Source of the DNA: an uncultured Clostridia bacterium
Lineage (GTDB): Bacteria > Bacillota_A > Clostridia > Christensenellales > CAG-138
Direction of reading: 5' to 3'
Assembly: GCA_946539625.1 (NCBI GenBank)
Contig: CAMNHT010000061.1
Location: 1 to 7,452, forward strand
Length of the DNA stretch: 7,452 nucleotides
Part shown: positions 1 to 6,691 of the stretch, one piece after another
Position numbering within the stretch: position 1 is the first letter of the stretch
Layout: every line of letters starts with the position of its first letter
Translations under genes and position numbers: made by a program
Notes under the pieces: generated by a model
What the model saw: the letters and a program-made list of their open reading frames with translations, nothing else
The model's database searches: none
What the model was told of the DNA's origin: nothing

Positions 1-808
1 CATCATGCACATCGGCAGCGCGTCTTTGACCGCGCTTGTTGCGGTGCGCCTGAACTGGGGCAGCGCGGGCGCGACGGCGACGTCGCTTGTGACGACGCTG
101 CTTGTATTCCTGCTTGCCGAAATGATCCCGAAGACCATCGCAAAGGCGTGCAACGAGAGCTTTGCACTGTTCGTCGCGCCGTCGCTGCGGTTTCTGATGC
201 GCATTCTGTACCCGCTGAACGTCGTCTTCACGTCGCTCACGAACGGCGTCAAAAAGCTGTTCCGCGTGCAGGAAGAGGAGGAGCCGACCGTCTCCGAGGA
301 GGAGCTTCACGACATCATCGAAACGCTCGATGAGGAGGACGACATCGACGAGGACACGGCGGATCTGATGCAGTCTGCGCTCGATTTCACCGAAACGCCG
401 GTAGGCGAGGTCTTCGTACCGCTTGAAAATGTTGAGACGGTCACGCTCGGCATGCACCCGACAGAGATCGTGAAGATCATCGAACAGACGAACCACAGCC
501 GCCTGCCGGTCAAAAGCCGTGAAGGCGAGATCTGCGGCGTGGTGCAGATACGCAAATACCTGAAGGAATACCTGAAGCGGCAGGGACACGTATCGCTTGC
601 GCGCGTGATGGATAAACCGTATTATGTTACGGTCGGCACGCCGATCGACGAGCAGCTTGCGGGTATGAGCAAGGCAAAGACGCATATCGCGATCGTGCGC
701 GACAACGACGGCAAGGTGCTCGGCATCCTGACGGTTGAGGACATCCTCGAGGAGCTTGTCGGCGAGATTTACGACGAGGACGACGTGGGAGGTGTTGTCG
801 ATGAGTAA
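1..808 (+). CDS. CNNM/CorC-type transporter, DUF21 + tandem CBS, 5' end cut off
   Basis: The reading frame is open from the window edge (codon phase begins at base 2) and ends at TAA 806-808, so the N-terminus is missing; the ATG at base 5 is probably internal. What remains, numbered from that Met, is the last part of a DUF21 membrane domain (hydrophobic about 24-40 and 53-76, with the family signature AEMIPKTIAK at 38-47), an acidic linker (about 88-118), and two CBS repeats (about 133-190 and 200-253). The second CBS repeat ends in GILTVEDILEELVGEI, typical of this family. CNNM/CorC proteins are membrane Mg2+ (or Co2+) exporters whose CBS pair binds nucleotides. Unlike its downstream neighbour, this protein stops just after CBS2 in a short acidic tail and has no CorC_HlyC C-terminal domain. 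It overlaps the next gene by 8 bp, so the two are likely translated together. The family call is secure; the ion is inferred. Confidence 0.9.
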   Translation, partial: IMHIGSASLTALVAVRLNWGSAGATATSLVTTLLVFLLAEMIPKTIAKACNESFALFVAPSLRFLMRILYPLNVVFTSLTNGVKKLFRVQEEEEPTVSEEELHDIIETLDEEDDIDEDTADLMQSALDFTETPVGEVFVPLENVETVTLGMHPTEIVKIIEQTNHSRLPVKSREGEICGVVQIRKYLKEYLKRQGHVSLARVMDKPYYVTVGTPIDEQLAGMSKAKTHIAIVRDNDGKVLGILTVEDILEELVGEIYDEDDVGGVVDE

Positions 809-2090
809 CACCGTGCGTTATATCCTGATTGTCGTGTGCATTGTGCTTTCCGCCATGTTCTCCGGCGCGGAGATCGCGTTCATGCAGCTGAACCCGACAA
901 AGCTGAAAAAGGAAGCCGAGGAGAAGAACAGCCGGACGGCACGGCTCGCGCTGCGCTTCCGCGAACGGTTCGATTCGGGGCTCATTGCGATCCTCATCGG
1001 CAACAATCTTGTGAACATCGGTTCGTCGTCGATCGCGGCGGCGCTGGCGATCGCGCTGATGGGCGAAAGCGGCGCATGGGTCGCAACCGCGATCATGACG
1101 GTTCTCATCATCACGTTCGGCGAAATTCTGCCAAAGATCCTTGCGTCCGAGCGCGCGGAGGGCTGGGCAAAGCTCCTTGCCGCACCGCTCACGGCGCTTT
1201 GGCTGCTGCTGTTTCCGCTAATCTGGGTACTCGAACGGTTTATGAAGCTGCTTTCGGGCATCTGGAAGGACAATGAAGTTGACGATACCGTCACCGAGGA
1301 CGATATGGAAACGATCCTCGACACCGTGGAGGACGAGGGCGTCGTCGACGAGGAAACGGCAGACCTTTTGCAATCGGCGTTCGATTTTGACGAGGTGCTG
1401 GCATACGAGGTCATCACGCCGCGCGTGGACCTTGTGGCGATCGACCTGGACGATCCGCGCGAGCAGCAGATGAAGATCGCGTTCGCGTCGCCGTTTACCC
1501 GCATTCCGGTCTATCGCGGCACGCCGGACCATATGGTCGGCATTCTGCATCTGAACCATTTCTATAAAGCGCTTGTCGAGGACCCGGACGTGCCGATCAA
1601 AAAGCTTCTCATGCCGATCGTCTACGTACACAAGACCATGCCGCTGCCGGACGTGCTCGATACGATGCGCCGGAAAAAGAGTCACATGGTCGTGGTCACC
1701 GACGAATACGGCGGCACGATGGGCATTCTAACGATGGAGGACGTGCTCGAACAACTCGTCGGCGAGATCTGGGACGAGACGGACAAGATCGAGGAGGAAT
1801 TCGTGGAGGTCGGCGAAAACCGCTACGAGGTCGACGGCGACATGCGGCTTTCCGATTTTCTCGACGAGTTCGATAAAGAGGAGGAGGACCTCGACGACGA
1901 CAACGCTACGGTCGGCGGTTGGGCGGTCGAGCAGCTCGGCGGCTATCCGAAGCTCTATGACAGCTTCGTTTATGAGGATCTGACCGTAACGGTCCTCAAG
2001 AAGGAGCGCATGCGCATACTGAGACTGCTCGTTGAACAGGATCCGGATTGGGTCGACGAGGACGAGGAAGACGATGATGACGATGCGTGA
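801..2090 (+). CDS. CNNM/CorC-type transporter with DUF21, two CBS and CorC_HlyC domains
   Basis: This encodes a 429-residue membrane protein of the CNNM/CorC/HlyC family, probably a Mg2+ or divalent-cation exporter. The start at 801 is preferred over an upstream in-frame ATG at 735 because GGGAGG lies at 787-792, eight bases before it, and the protein then begins directly with the first membrane helix. DUF21 spans about residues 5-155, with SGAEIAF at 21-27, GNNLVNIG at 67-74 and GEILPK at 107-112. An acidic linker (about 158-185) leads to CBS1 (about 201-258) and CBS2 (about 268-325, with DEYGGTMGILTMEDVLEQLV). A CorC_HlyC domain follows (about 335-412), then a very acidic tail (419-428 all Asp or Glu). 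Length and domain order are normal for the family. It is the downstream member of a tandem pair with the gene ending at 808; the shared architecture suggests duplication and possibly a heterodimer (inference). Confidence 0.95.
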   Translation: MSNTVRYILIVVCIVLSAMFSGAEIAFMQLNPTKLKKEAEEKNSRTARLALRFRERFDSGLIAILIGNNLVNIGSSSIAAALAIALMGESGAWVATAIMTVLIITFGEILPKILASERAEGWAKLLAAPLTALWLLLFPLIWVLERFMKLLSGIWKDNEVDDTVTEDDMETILDTVEDEGVVDEETADLLQSAFDFDEVLAYEVITPRVDLVAIDLDDPREQQMKIAFASPFTRIPVYRGTPDHMVGILHLNHFYKALVEDPDVPIKKLLMPIVYVHKTMPLPDVLDTMRRKKSHMVVVTDEYGGTMGILTMEDVLEQLVGEIWDETDKIEEEFVEVGENRYEVDGDMRLSDFLDEFDKEEEDLDDDNATVGGWAVEQLGGYPKLYDSFVYEDLTVTVLKKERMRILRLLVEQDPDWVDEDEEDDDDDA

Positions 2091-2102
2091 CGGAGGCGCC
2101 GC

Positions 2103-2606
2103 ATGAAACGCGTCGCCGTGATCGGCTGTCCGGGCAGCGGAAAGAGCACGTTTGCGCGGAAGCTGCAGGAAAAGACGGGTCTGCCGCTCTATCCGCTCGA
2201 CAACATCTGGTGGAGGCCGGACCGCACGCACATCACGCGCGAGGCATTCGACGCCGCGCTTGCTGCGATCCTCTCAAGGGACGAGTGGATCGTCGACGGC
2301 AATTACAGCCGCACGATCGAGCCGCGCATCGCTGCCTGCGAAACGGTGATCTTTCTCGATTACGACGAACAGACCTGCATGGAGGGGATCGCGTCGCGCG
2401 TCGGAGAGCAGCGACCGGACATGCCGTGGACAGAACAAACGCTTGATCCGGAGCTTGTTGCGCTCGTAAAGGGCTTTCGGAACGAACAGCGTCCCGCGAT
2501 CCTGACGCTTCTGGACCGGTATGCGGACGGCAGGGAGATTCTGATTTTCCGCACCCGCAGCAAGGCGGATCGGTGGCTGAACGACCCGGAAAGCGAAATA
2601 CGATGA
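2103..2606 (+). CDS. P-loop NTPase, FlaR/adenylate-kinase-like
   Basis: This is a 167-residue cytoplasmic P-loop protein of the group annotated as 'DNA topology modulation protein FlaR' or 'adenylate kinase-like'. A Walker A loop, GCPGSGKST, is at residues 8-16. It is followed by the group's hallmark LYPLDNIWWRPD at 29-40, WIVDGNYSRT at 62-71 and a hydrophobic strand ending FLDYD at 84-88, which replaces a classic Walker B. The segment RVGEQRPDMPW (99-109) sits where the lid lies in nucleotide kinases. These features imply phosphoryl transfer to a nucleotide or small molecule, but the real substrate of this family is not established, and the topology-modulation name comes from indirect evidence. 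GGAGG at 2092-2096 precedes the start by six bases. The gene begins 12 bp after the CorC-like gene and its TGA overlaps the next start (ATGA), so it belongs to the same operon. Confidence 0.85.
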   Translation: MKRVAVIGCPGSGKSTFARKLQEKTGLPLYPLDNIWWRPDRTHITREAFDAALAAILSRDEWIVDGNYSRTIEPRIAACETVIFLDYDEQTCMEGIASRVGEQRPDMPWTEQTLDPELVALVKGFRNEQRPAILTLLDRYADGREILIFRTRSKADRWLNDPESEIR

Positions 2607-3316
2607 AGGAACGGATTCTTCCCGAAAAGTGGCATATTCTCAGCGGAAGCGCTCTGAAAACGATCGCCGTGGTCACAATGCTGATCGATCATCTCGGCGT
2701 GCTTCTGAATCCGGACAGGGTCCTGTTGTTTACCGTGTTCGGTCGTCAGGCTTCGCTGTACACCCTGATGCGGCTGATCGGCAGGATGGCGTTCCCGATC
2801 TTTGCATTTCTGATCGTGGAAGGGCATCGGCATACGCGCAGCAGAGTCCGCTAAGGGATCATGCTGTTTGTATTTGCACTGCTTTCCGAGATCCCGTTCG
2901 ATCTGTTCCTGTTCAACACGTGGTTTCATGCCGGCAGACAAAATGTATTCTTTACGCTGCTTCTCGGGTACCTCGGGATGTGCGCCTATGAAGAATTGGA
3001 AAACAGACGGCTTCTGCAGGTCGGCGCGATCCTTGCGCTGATGCTGACCGCATTCTTCCTGCGCGTGGACTACGGCGTTTCCGGATTCTGTTTCATTATG
3101 CTGATGTATGCGCTGCGCGATCGTGAGCTGCTGCGCGACGTTGCGGGGATCATGATCCTGAGCTCGCGCTGGAAAGCGGGACTGGCGTTCGTTCCGCTCG
3201 CGTTCTATAACGGCAAACGCGGGTTCATCAAAGGACCGGTTTTGAAATACGCCTTTTACCTGTTTTACCCGCTGCACCTGCTTGCTTTGTATGGTATCCG
3301 GGTCCTGTCGCTGTAA
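2603..3316 (+). pseudogene. TraX-family membrane protein interrupted by an in-frame TAA
   Basis: One frame encodes a TraX-family protein of 237 codons, broken only by TAA at 2852-2854 (codon 84). The first part (2603-2854, 83 residues) has the N-terminal TraX signature: SALKTIAVVTMLIDHLGV at about 15-32, then MRLIGRMAFPIFAFLIVEG at 56-74. The second part resumes in the same frame with ATG 2861, continuing FALLSEIPFDLF, QNVFFTLLLGYLG, VDYGVSG, FYNGKRG and the closing YLFYPLHLLALYGI, in family order, to TAA 3314-3316. TraX proteins are polytopic acyltransferase-like membrane proteins; the F-plasmid member acetylates pilin, whereas short chromosomal Firmicute members have no known substrate. The start overlaps the preceding stop as ATGA. 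From memory of the family, the stop falls where a Tyr is common, so one substitution (TAC or TAT to TAA) would explain it. A sequencing error, a recent null mutation, or two coupled halves restarting at 2861 remain possible. Confidence 0.8.
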
Positions 3317-3328
3317 TCGTCTGCATGG

Positions 3329-3354
3329 AAAACGCTCCGTCCGGGGCGTTTTTT
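3329..3354 (+). terminator. Intrinsic terminator after the traX-like gene
   Basis: A 10-bp stem pairs AAAACGCTCC (3329-3338) with GGGGCGTTTT (3343-3352), with one G-U pair and a four-base loop GTCC. The T run extends to 3354, giving six consecutive T. It begins 12 bases after the stop at 3316 and would end the four-gene plus-strand unit. The A-tract on the 5' side also allows some function on the minus strand, but no minus-strand gene ends here. Confidence 0.85.
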
Positions 3355-3368
3355 GACACGATGCGCGA

Positions 3369-3397
3369 TTGACTTTTTCGGATCCCGGGCATACAAT
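3369..3397 (+). promoter_or_regulatory. Sigma70/sigmaA-type promoter for the hydrolase operon
   Basis: TTGACT (3369-3374) and TACAAT (3392-3397) are separated by exactly 17 bp, each one base away from the consensus -35 and -10 hexamers. Transcription would start near 3404, giving a leader of about 24 bases to the ATG at 3428. It lies just after the terminator at 3329-3354, which supports an independent transcript beginning here. No operator palindrome is visible around it, so it may be constitutive. Confidence 0.8.
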
Positions 3398-3427
3398 GTT
3401 GATGCACGCATTTGATCAGGAGGCTGT

Positions 3428-4201
3428 ATGAAACACGGCGGCAGACAAAACAAAAGGCGGTTCCTTTGGATCGTGATCCCGGTCGCGGTTTTTGCGCTGC
3501 TGCTTGCGGGAAGCCTGATCTGGCTCGAAAGCTACTATCACGCCGACGACGATGCGATCGCGGCGTTTTCCGCGGACCGGACCGTGGAGGAGCGTGTGCT
3601 TGAAAGCGGCGAACTGGTATTCGGTCCGGACGACGCGAAGATCGGGCTGATCTTCTATCCGGGCGGCAAGGTGGAGCAGGAAGCGTACGTTCCGCTGATG
3701 CGGCAGATCTCCGCAAACGGCGTCCTGTGCGTGCTGTGCAAAATGCCGTTCCGGCTGGCGGTTTTTGACGCCCATGCCGCAGACGGCGTCCGCGACGCGT
3801 TTCCGAAGATCGGGCAATGGTATATCGGCGGGCATTCCCTGGGCGGCGCGGTCGCCTCGATCGAGGTGAAGGCGCATCCCGGCGTCTATACAGGCATGAT
3901 CCTGCTTGCTTCGTTTTCAAACGAGGATCTTCGGGACGAACCGATCCGTGTTCTCTCGGTCTACGGCAGCGAGGACCGCGTGCTGAATCGCGACAAATAC
4001 GAACAGGCGAAAAGCCTGCTGCCGGACGATGTGACGGAAACCGTGATCGACGGCGGCTGTCATGCGTATTTCGGCATGTACGGCGCGCAGAACGGCGACG
4101 GAACGCCCTCGATCACAAATGCGGAGCAGATCCGGATCACGGCAAACGCGATCACGGACTGGCTGAACAACAGCGTTTCATCCGGCGCGAGCGCCGATTG
4201 A
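3428..4201 (+). CDS. Membrane-anchored alpha/beta hydrolase
   Basis: This is a 257-residue alpha/beta-hydrolase-fold protein. A basic N-terminus (residues 1-11) and one hydrophobic segment (about 12-33) form a signal anchor, so the catalytic domain probably faces outside the membrane. The core carries YPGGKVE at 77-83 (oxyanion-side loop), the nucleophile elbow GHSLGG at 135-140 with Ser137, the acid in YGSEDRV (Asp183), and His212 in GGCHAYFGMYG, giving a complete Ser-Asp-His triad. The pattern matches the Abhydrolase_5 group of small esterase or lipase-like enzymes; the substrate cannot be told from sequence. AGGAGG at 3418-3423 precedes the ATG by four bases, and a near-consensus promoter lies just upstream. 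It is the first gene of a three-gene unit, 29 bp before the flavin-reductase-like gene. Fold and triad are clear; membership in a shared pathway with its neighbours is inference. Confidence 0.88.
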   Translation: MKHGGRQNKRRFLWIVIPVAVFALLLAGSLIWLESYYHADDDAIAAFSADRTVEERVLESGELVFGPDDAKIGLIFYPGGKVEQEAYVPLMRQISANGVLCVLCKMPFRLAVFDAHAADGVRDAFPKIGQWYIGGHSLGGAVASIEVKAHPGVYTGMILLASFSNEDLRDEPIRVLSVYGSEDRVLNRDKYEQAKSLLPDDVTETVIDGGCHAYFGMYGAQNGDGTPSITNAEQIRITANAITDWLNNSVSSGASAD

Positions 4202-4230
4202 AGATTGAAAAACGAAAGTGAGGAGAAAAG

Positions 4231-5157
4231 ATGAGCAGCTTTGAAAACCTGCGTATTGTGGACAATTTTTACCAGACGTCGCTGTTTTTCCCGATGCCGA
4301 CCGTCATCATCAGCACGCTGTGCGAGGACGGCAGCACGACGCTCGGACCGTATTCGCTGGTGCAGCCGTACTATGTGGCGGGCAAGGACTACTACGCCAT
4401 GCTGCTGTGCTGCCGCAATTCATCGAACACGGCGCAGAACATCCTGCGCGACGGCAGATGCGCGATCAACTTCATCGACGACGATCCGAAATCGTTCAAG
4501 GAAGCGGTAAAGCTTTCCTGGCCGGGGGACAAGCCCTCCGATAAGATGCCGAAATGCAATTTCCGTCTTGAAAAGAGCCTGATCGAGGAGGAGACCGGCG
4601 AACAGCGCCCGATGGTGCTCTCCGACGCGATCCAGGCGATCGAATGCACCTGGATGCGGAATCTCGACGGCGCGGAAAACGATCAGCCGGGAAACCTTTC
4701 CGGCTACGAACCGCCGTATCACGATTTCAACGGCATTACCTCCAAGTTCGGCGCGCATTTCATCCTGCGCATCGACAGGATCCTCATGAAAAAGAAATAC
4801 AGCGACGCGATCATCAACGGCGTCAAAGCCAAGGATTTCCCGCCGCTGCCGGTCGACTACGGCTACCGCGATTCCAAGAATTTCTGGTTCCACCGCAAAC
4901 GCAGGATGCACGCGGAGCTGCTCGCGATCCGCAAGCAATCGCTCGAATCCGTGCGTTACGCCGCCGACCGCGCCGACGACAAGGTGAAGTTTACCGACGA
5001 CGCGCTGGAAACGATCCTGAACGTGCCGCGCGTGTTCTTGCCGCTCGTGCTGAAGGGCTGCGTCGATTGGGCGAAGGAGAACGACGTCACGCTCGTCACC
5101 GCGGAGCATATGAAGATCATCAGCGACAAACGAGCCAAAGAAAAGAACAGGAAGTAA
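4231..5157 (+). CDS. Flavin-reductase-like protein with C-terminal PCP_red-like domain
   Basis: This encodes a 308-residue, probably cytoplasmic protein with two parts. Residues about 10-200 look like the flavin-reductase-like FMN-binding split barrel: PMPTVIISTLCEDGSTTLGPY at about 21-41 (beta strands followed by the S/P loop), SSNTAQNILRDGRCAINFI at about 64-82, and a late strand FILRIDRILM at 177-186. A charged, aromatic linker follows (about 205-250). The last part, about 252-303 (FTDDALETILNVPRVFLPLVL, then CVDWAKENDVTLVTAEHM), matches the pattern of the small PCP_red domain known from the C-terminus of the protochlorophyllide reductase subunit ChlB/BchB and from stand-alone helical proteins: a start like W/F-T-x-x-A, an I/V-P, then an amphipathic helix and V/I-T-x-E. 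No chlorophyll function is implied. AGGAG at 4221-4225 precedes the start by five bases. The barrel call is firm; the C-terminal domain is a pattern match from memory. Confidence 0.8.
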   Translation: MSSFENLRIVDNFYQTSLFFPMPTVIISTLCEDGSTTLGPYSLVQPYYVAGKDYYAMLLCCRNSSNTAQNILRDGRCAINFIDDDPKSFKEAVKLSWPGDKPSDKMPKCNFRLEKSLIEEETGEQRPMVLSDAIQAIECTWMRNLDGAENDQPGNLSGYEPPYHDFNGITSKFGAHFILRIDRILMKKKYSDAIINGVKAKDFPPLPVDYGYRDSKNFWFHRKRRMHAELLAIRKQSLESVRYAADRADDKVKFTDDALETILNVPRVFLPLVLKGCVDWAKENDVTLVTAEHMKIISDKRAKEKNRK

Positions 5158-5161
5158 AGCC

Positions 5162-5842
5162 ATGAGAGAATTTCTGATCAAAATCTGCCCGGTCGCGATC
5201 TGGTGCATCGTTGCGGGCGAAGCGCTGATTGCGGCGCTGCTGTTTCTGCATGCGGCAAAGAAAAGATCCAAGGTCGCGCTGTGGTCGGGCGTTCTGACGC
5301 TCGGGCTGATCCTCGACGCGGCGATCATCGGACTCGGGTCCGTGCTGACGCCCGAAACGCTTGCTGCGGTCAGCCCGGTACGGTTCATTGCGCACGGGCT
5401 TCTGATCCCGCTGCTGTTCCCGATCTGCGGGTACGCTCTGAACCTGAAAAAGCCGGTCATGATCGGCGTGTGGATCTTTACCGCGCTTCTGATGGCGGCG
5501 GGCGTCGCGCAGGCGCTGGCAACCAAACTCGTGCCGGAAACGATCGCAAACGTTACGCGCATGAAGGCGGGCGAGGGCACGCCGAAGTGGGCGGAAACGA
5601 TCAGCATGGCGCTGTCGTTCGGCACGGTCATTCCGATGATGATCGTCGGGATCATCGTGTGGATCAAGGAAAAGACGCCGCACCTGTTCCTGTCGGGACT
5701 GCTGATGTTCGCGTTCTCCGCGCTCGGTCCGGCGACCGGCAACACCGATCTGATCTTCTTCGTCAGCATGTTCGGCGAGATCCTGATGGTCCTGTTCCTG
5801 TACCTGTACGCGCGCGTAAAAACCAAACGTCGTGCAGGATAA
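5162..5842 (+). CDS. Unrecognised integral membrane protein, about seven spans
   Basis: I do not recognise this 226-residue family. Hydrophobic segments at about 8-30, 38-60, 73-93, 98-120, 147-168, 174-191 and 194-217 suggest seven membrane helices with a short basic C-terminus (VKTKRRAG). Polar residues inside or at the edge of helices include Glu20, Asp52, His78 (in RFIAHGLLIPLLFP), Thr192/Asn194 and Glu206 (in SMFGEILMVLFLYLYAR); these are candidates for a functional site but no known motif is matched. The loop at about 121-146 (containing KAGEGTPKWAE) is the longest and most polar. The ATG follows the flavin-reductase-like stop by only four bases, with AGGAAG at 5149-5154, so the two are very likely co-translated. 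A membrane partner for the upstream flavoprotein is one possibility, but nothing in the sequence proves it. A downstream bidirectional terminator ends the unit. Confidence 0.75.
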   Translation: MREFLIKICPVAIWCIVAGEALIAALLFLHAAKKRSKVALWSGVLTLGLILDAAIIGLGSVLTPETLAAVSPVRFIAHGLLIPLLFPICGYALNLKKPVMIGVWIFTALLMAAGVAQALATKLVPETIANVTRMKAGEGTPKWAETISMALSFGTVIPMMIVGIIVWIKEKTPHLFLSGLLMFAFSALGPATGNTDLIFFVSMFGEILMVLFLYLYARVKTKRRAG

Positions 5843-5857
5843 ACGCAGTAAAACCAA

Positions 5858-5872
5858 CCCGATACTATCGGG
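5858..5872. repeat. Short perfect inverted repeat between convergent genes
   Basis: CCCGATA and TATCGGG flank a single central C, realistically a 5-bp stem with a 5-base loop. On the minus strand it is followed by TTGGTTTT, so it could be a weak second terminator behind the dehydrogenase gene. On the plus strand no T run follows. Confidence 0.35.
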
Positions 5873-5895
5873 AACAGAATCAAATACAAAGAATA

Positions 5896-5926
5896 TCGGA
5901 GAGAGCAAATGCTTTCTCCGACTTTT
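5896..5926. terminator. Bidirectional intrinsic terminator between convergent operons
   Basis: An 11-bp stem pairs TCGGAGAGAGC (5896-5906) with GCTTTCTCCGA (5911-5921), with one G-U pair and loop AAAT. On the plus strand it is followed by CTTTTCTATTC. On the minus strand it is followed by TATTCTTTGTATTT. Both sides are T-rich enough to stop transcription. It lies 54 bases after the membrane-protein stop and 5 bases after the dehydrogenase stop, exactly where the two opposing units meet. Confidence 0.8.
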
Positions 5927-6691
5927 CTATTCGCCCTGCTGTTTGTTCTCCGCGCCTTCCGTCGCTTTGGTCAGCAACCTGCCGAATCGCAGCGGATGAC
6001 GATAACAAAGAAACATGGAAAACGCCTGAGACGCATTCGGGCAGATGTCGAATCTTTTCGAGTGGATATGCTTTGCAAATCCCTCGCCGACCTTCTGCGC
6101 GCTTGCCTTGAACTCCTTCGGGATCGGCAAGCCGGAAGCAGAGCCGGTATCGGTCAGCGGCGGATGAAACAGATGGACCGTGATCCCATAGCGTTCGTTT
6201 TCGATGGCAAGACATTTTGCCAGCGCTTCGATCGCGCCTTTGGACGACGCGTACGGCGAAATGTTCTTAAACCCGGTCACGCCGACGCCCGAGCTTGTAA
6301 AGATCAGCCGTCCGCGCTTCGCCTCCCGCATGAACGGCAAAACCGCCTTGGCAAGCCGCAGCGCGCCGTAAAAGTTCACATCCATCACTTTCCGATAGGT
6401 CTCTATATCCGTATCCGGTTCGCTTTCGAATGTGCACAGGCAGGCGTTATGGATCGCGACGTCGACGGATCCGAAACGATCATATGCTTCTCGCACACCC
6501 TCGAAAACGGACTGCAAATCTCTGGCGTCCGCCTTGAAAACGAGCAGTCGATCCGGAAAGCTTTCCGTCAATGCGGAAATGTGCTCTGTCCGAATATCCA
6601 GTACGGCAACCCGGTTTCCGCGTTCCAAAAGACTTTGCGCCATATAATAACCGATCCCGGAATCGGCGCCGACGATCACGATATCAGACAT
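5927..6691 (-). CDS. Short-chain dehydrogenase/reductase (SDR)
   Basis: This is a 254-residue classical SDR oxidoreductase, cytoplasmic, with a Rossmann fold. The cofactor loop is GADSGIG at residues 8-14 (a variant of TGxxxGIG). Asp32 at the end of the second strand (VAVLDIR) favours NAD(H) over NADP(H). The usual NNAG motif reads HNAC at 81-84, with Cys in place of Gly. The catalytic set is present: Asn106 (in DVNFYG), Ser134 (in FTSSG), Tyr147 and Lys151 (YASSK). The substrate loop HPPLTDTGSA at 176-185 has the PP-x-TDT pattern also seen in 3-ketodihydrosphingosine-reductase-like SDRs, only a weak hint of a lipid or hydrophobic substrate. GGGAGG at 6700-6705 precedes the start by eight bases. 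Its start overlaps the end of the tetR gene by 8 bp, so both are expressed from the tetR promoter. It ends at TAG beside the bidirectional terminator. Confidence 0.9.
   Translation of the reverse strand: MSDIVIVGADSGIGYYMAQSLLERGNRVAVLDIRTEHISALTESFPDRLLVFKADARDLQSVFEGVREAYDRFGSVDVAIHNACLCTFESEPDTDIETYRKVMDVNFYGALRLAKAVLPFMREAKRGRLIFTSSGVGVTGFKNISPYASSKGAIEALAKCLAIENERYGITVHLFHPPLTDTGSASGLPIPKEFKASAQKVGEGFAKHIHSKRFDICPNASQAFSMFLCYRHPLRFGRLLTKATEGAENKQQGE

Noticed and set aside
735..800. Upstream in-frame ATG at 735 as the start of the second CNNM gene
   Set aside because: It would add 22 Arg/Ser/Thr-rich residues overlapping the preceding gene, whereas ATG 801 has GGGAGG at the right distance and opens directly into the first membrane helix.
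2852..2854. Stop-codon recoding in the traX-like gene
   Set aside because: TAA is not used for selenocysteine or pyrrolysine, and neighbouring genes use TAA, TGA and TAG as normal stops, so code reassignment is unlikely.
2360..3277. A 305-codon minus-strand frame opposite the traX-like gene, which might have explained the TAA
   Set aside because: Its product is a highly charged His/Gln-rich sequence without hydrophobic core or motifs, as expected from the complement of a membrane protein. The plus strand carries clear TraX motifs.
3317..3427. Possible small RNA or riboswitch in the 111-bp gap
   Set aside because: The gap is fully accounted for by a terminator, a promoter and a short leader of about 24 bases; no further structure is visible.
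4420..5889. A 489-codon minus-strand reading frame opposite the flavoprotein and membrane-protein genes
   Set aside because: It spans two well-supported plus-strand genes, is rich in Ser, Arg and Ile with no domain pattern, and lacks its own promoter or good ribosome-binding site. Long antisense frames are common opposite GC-rich genes.
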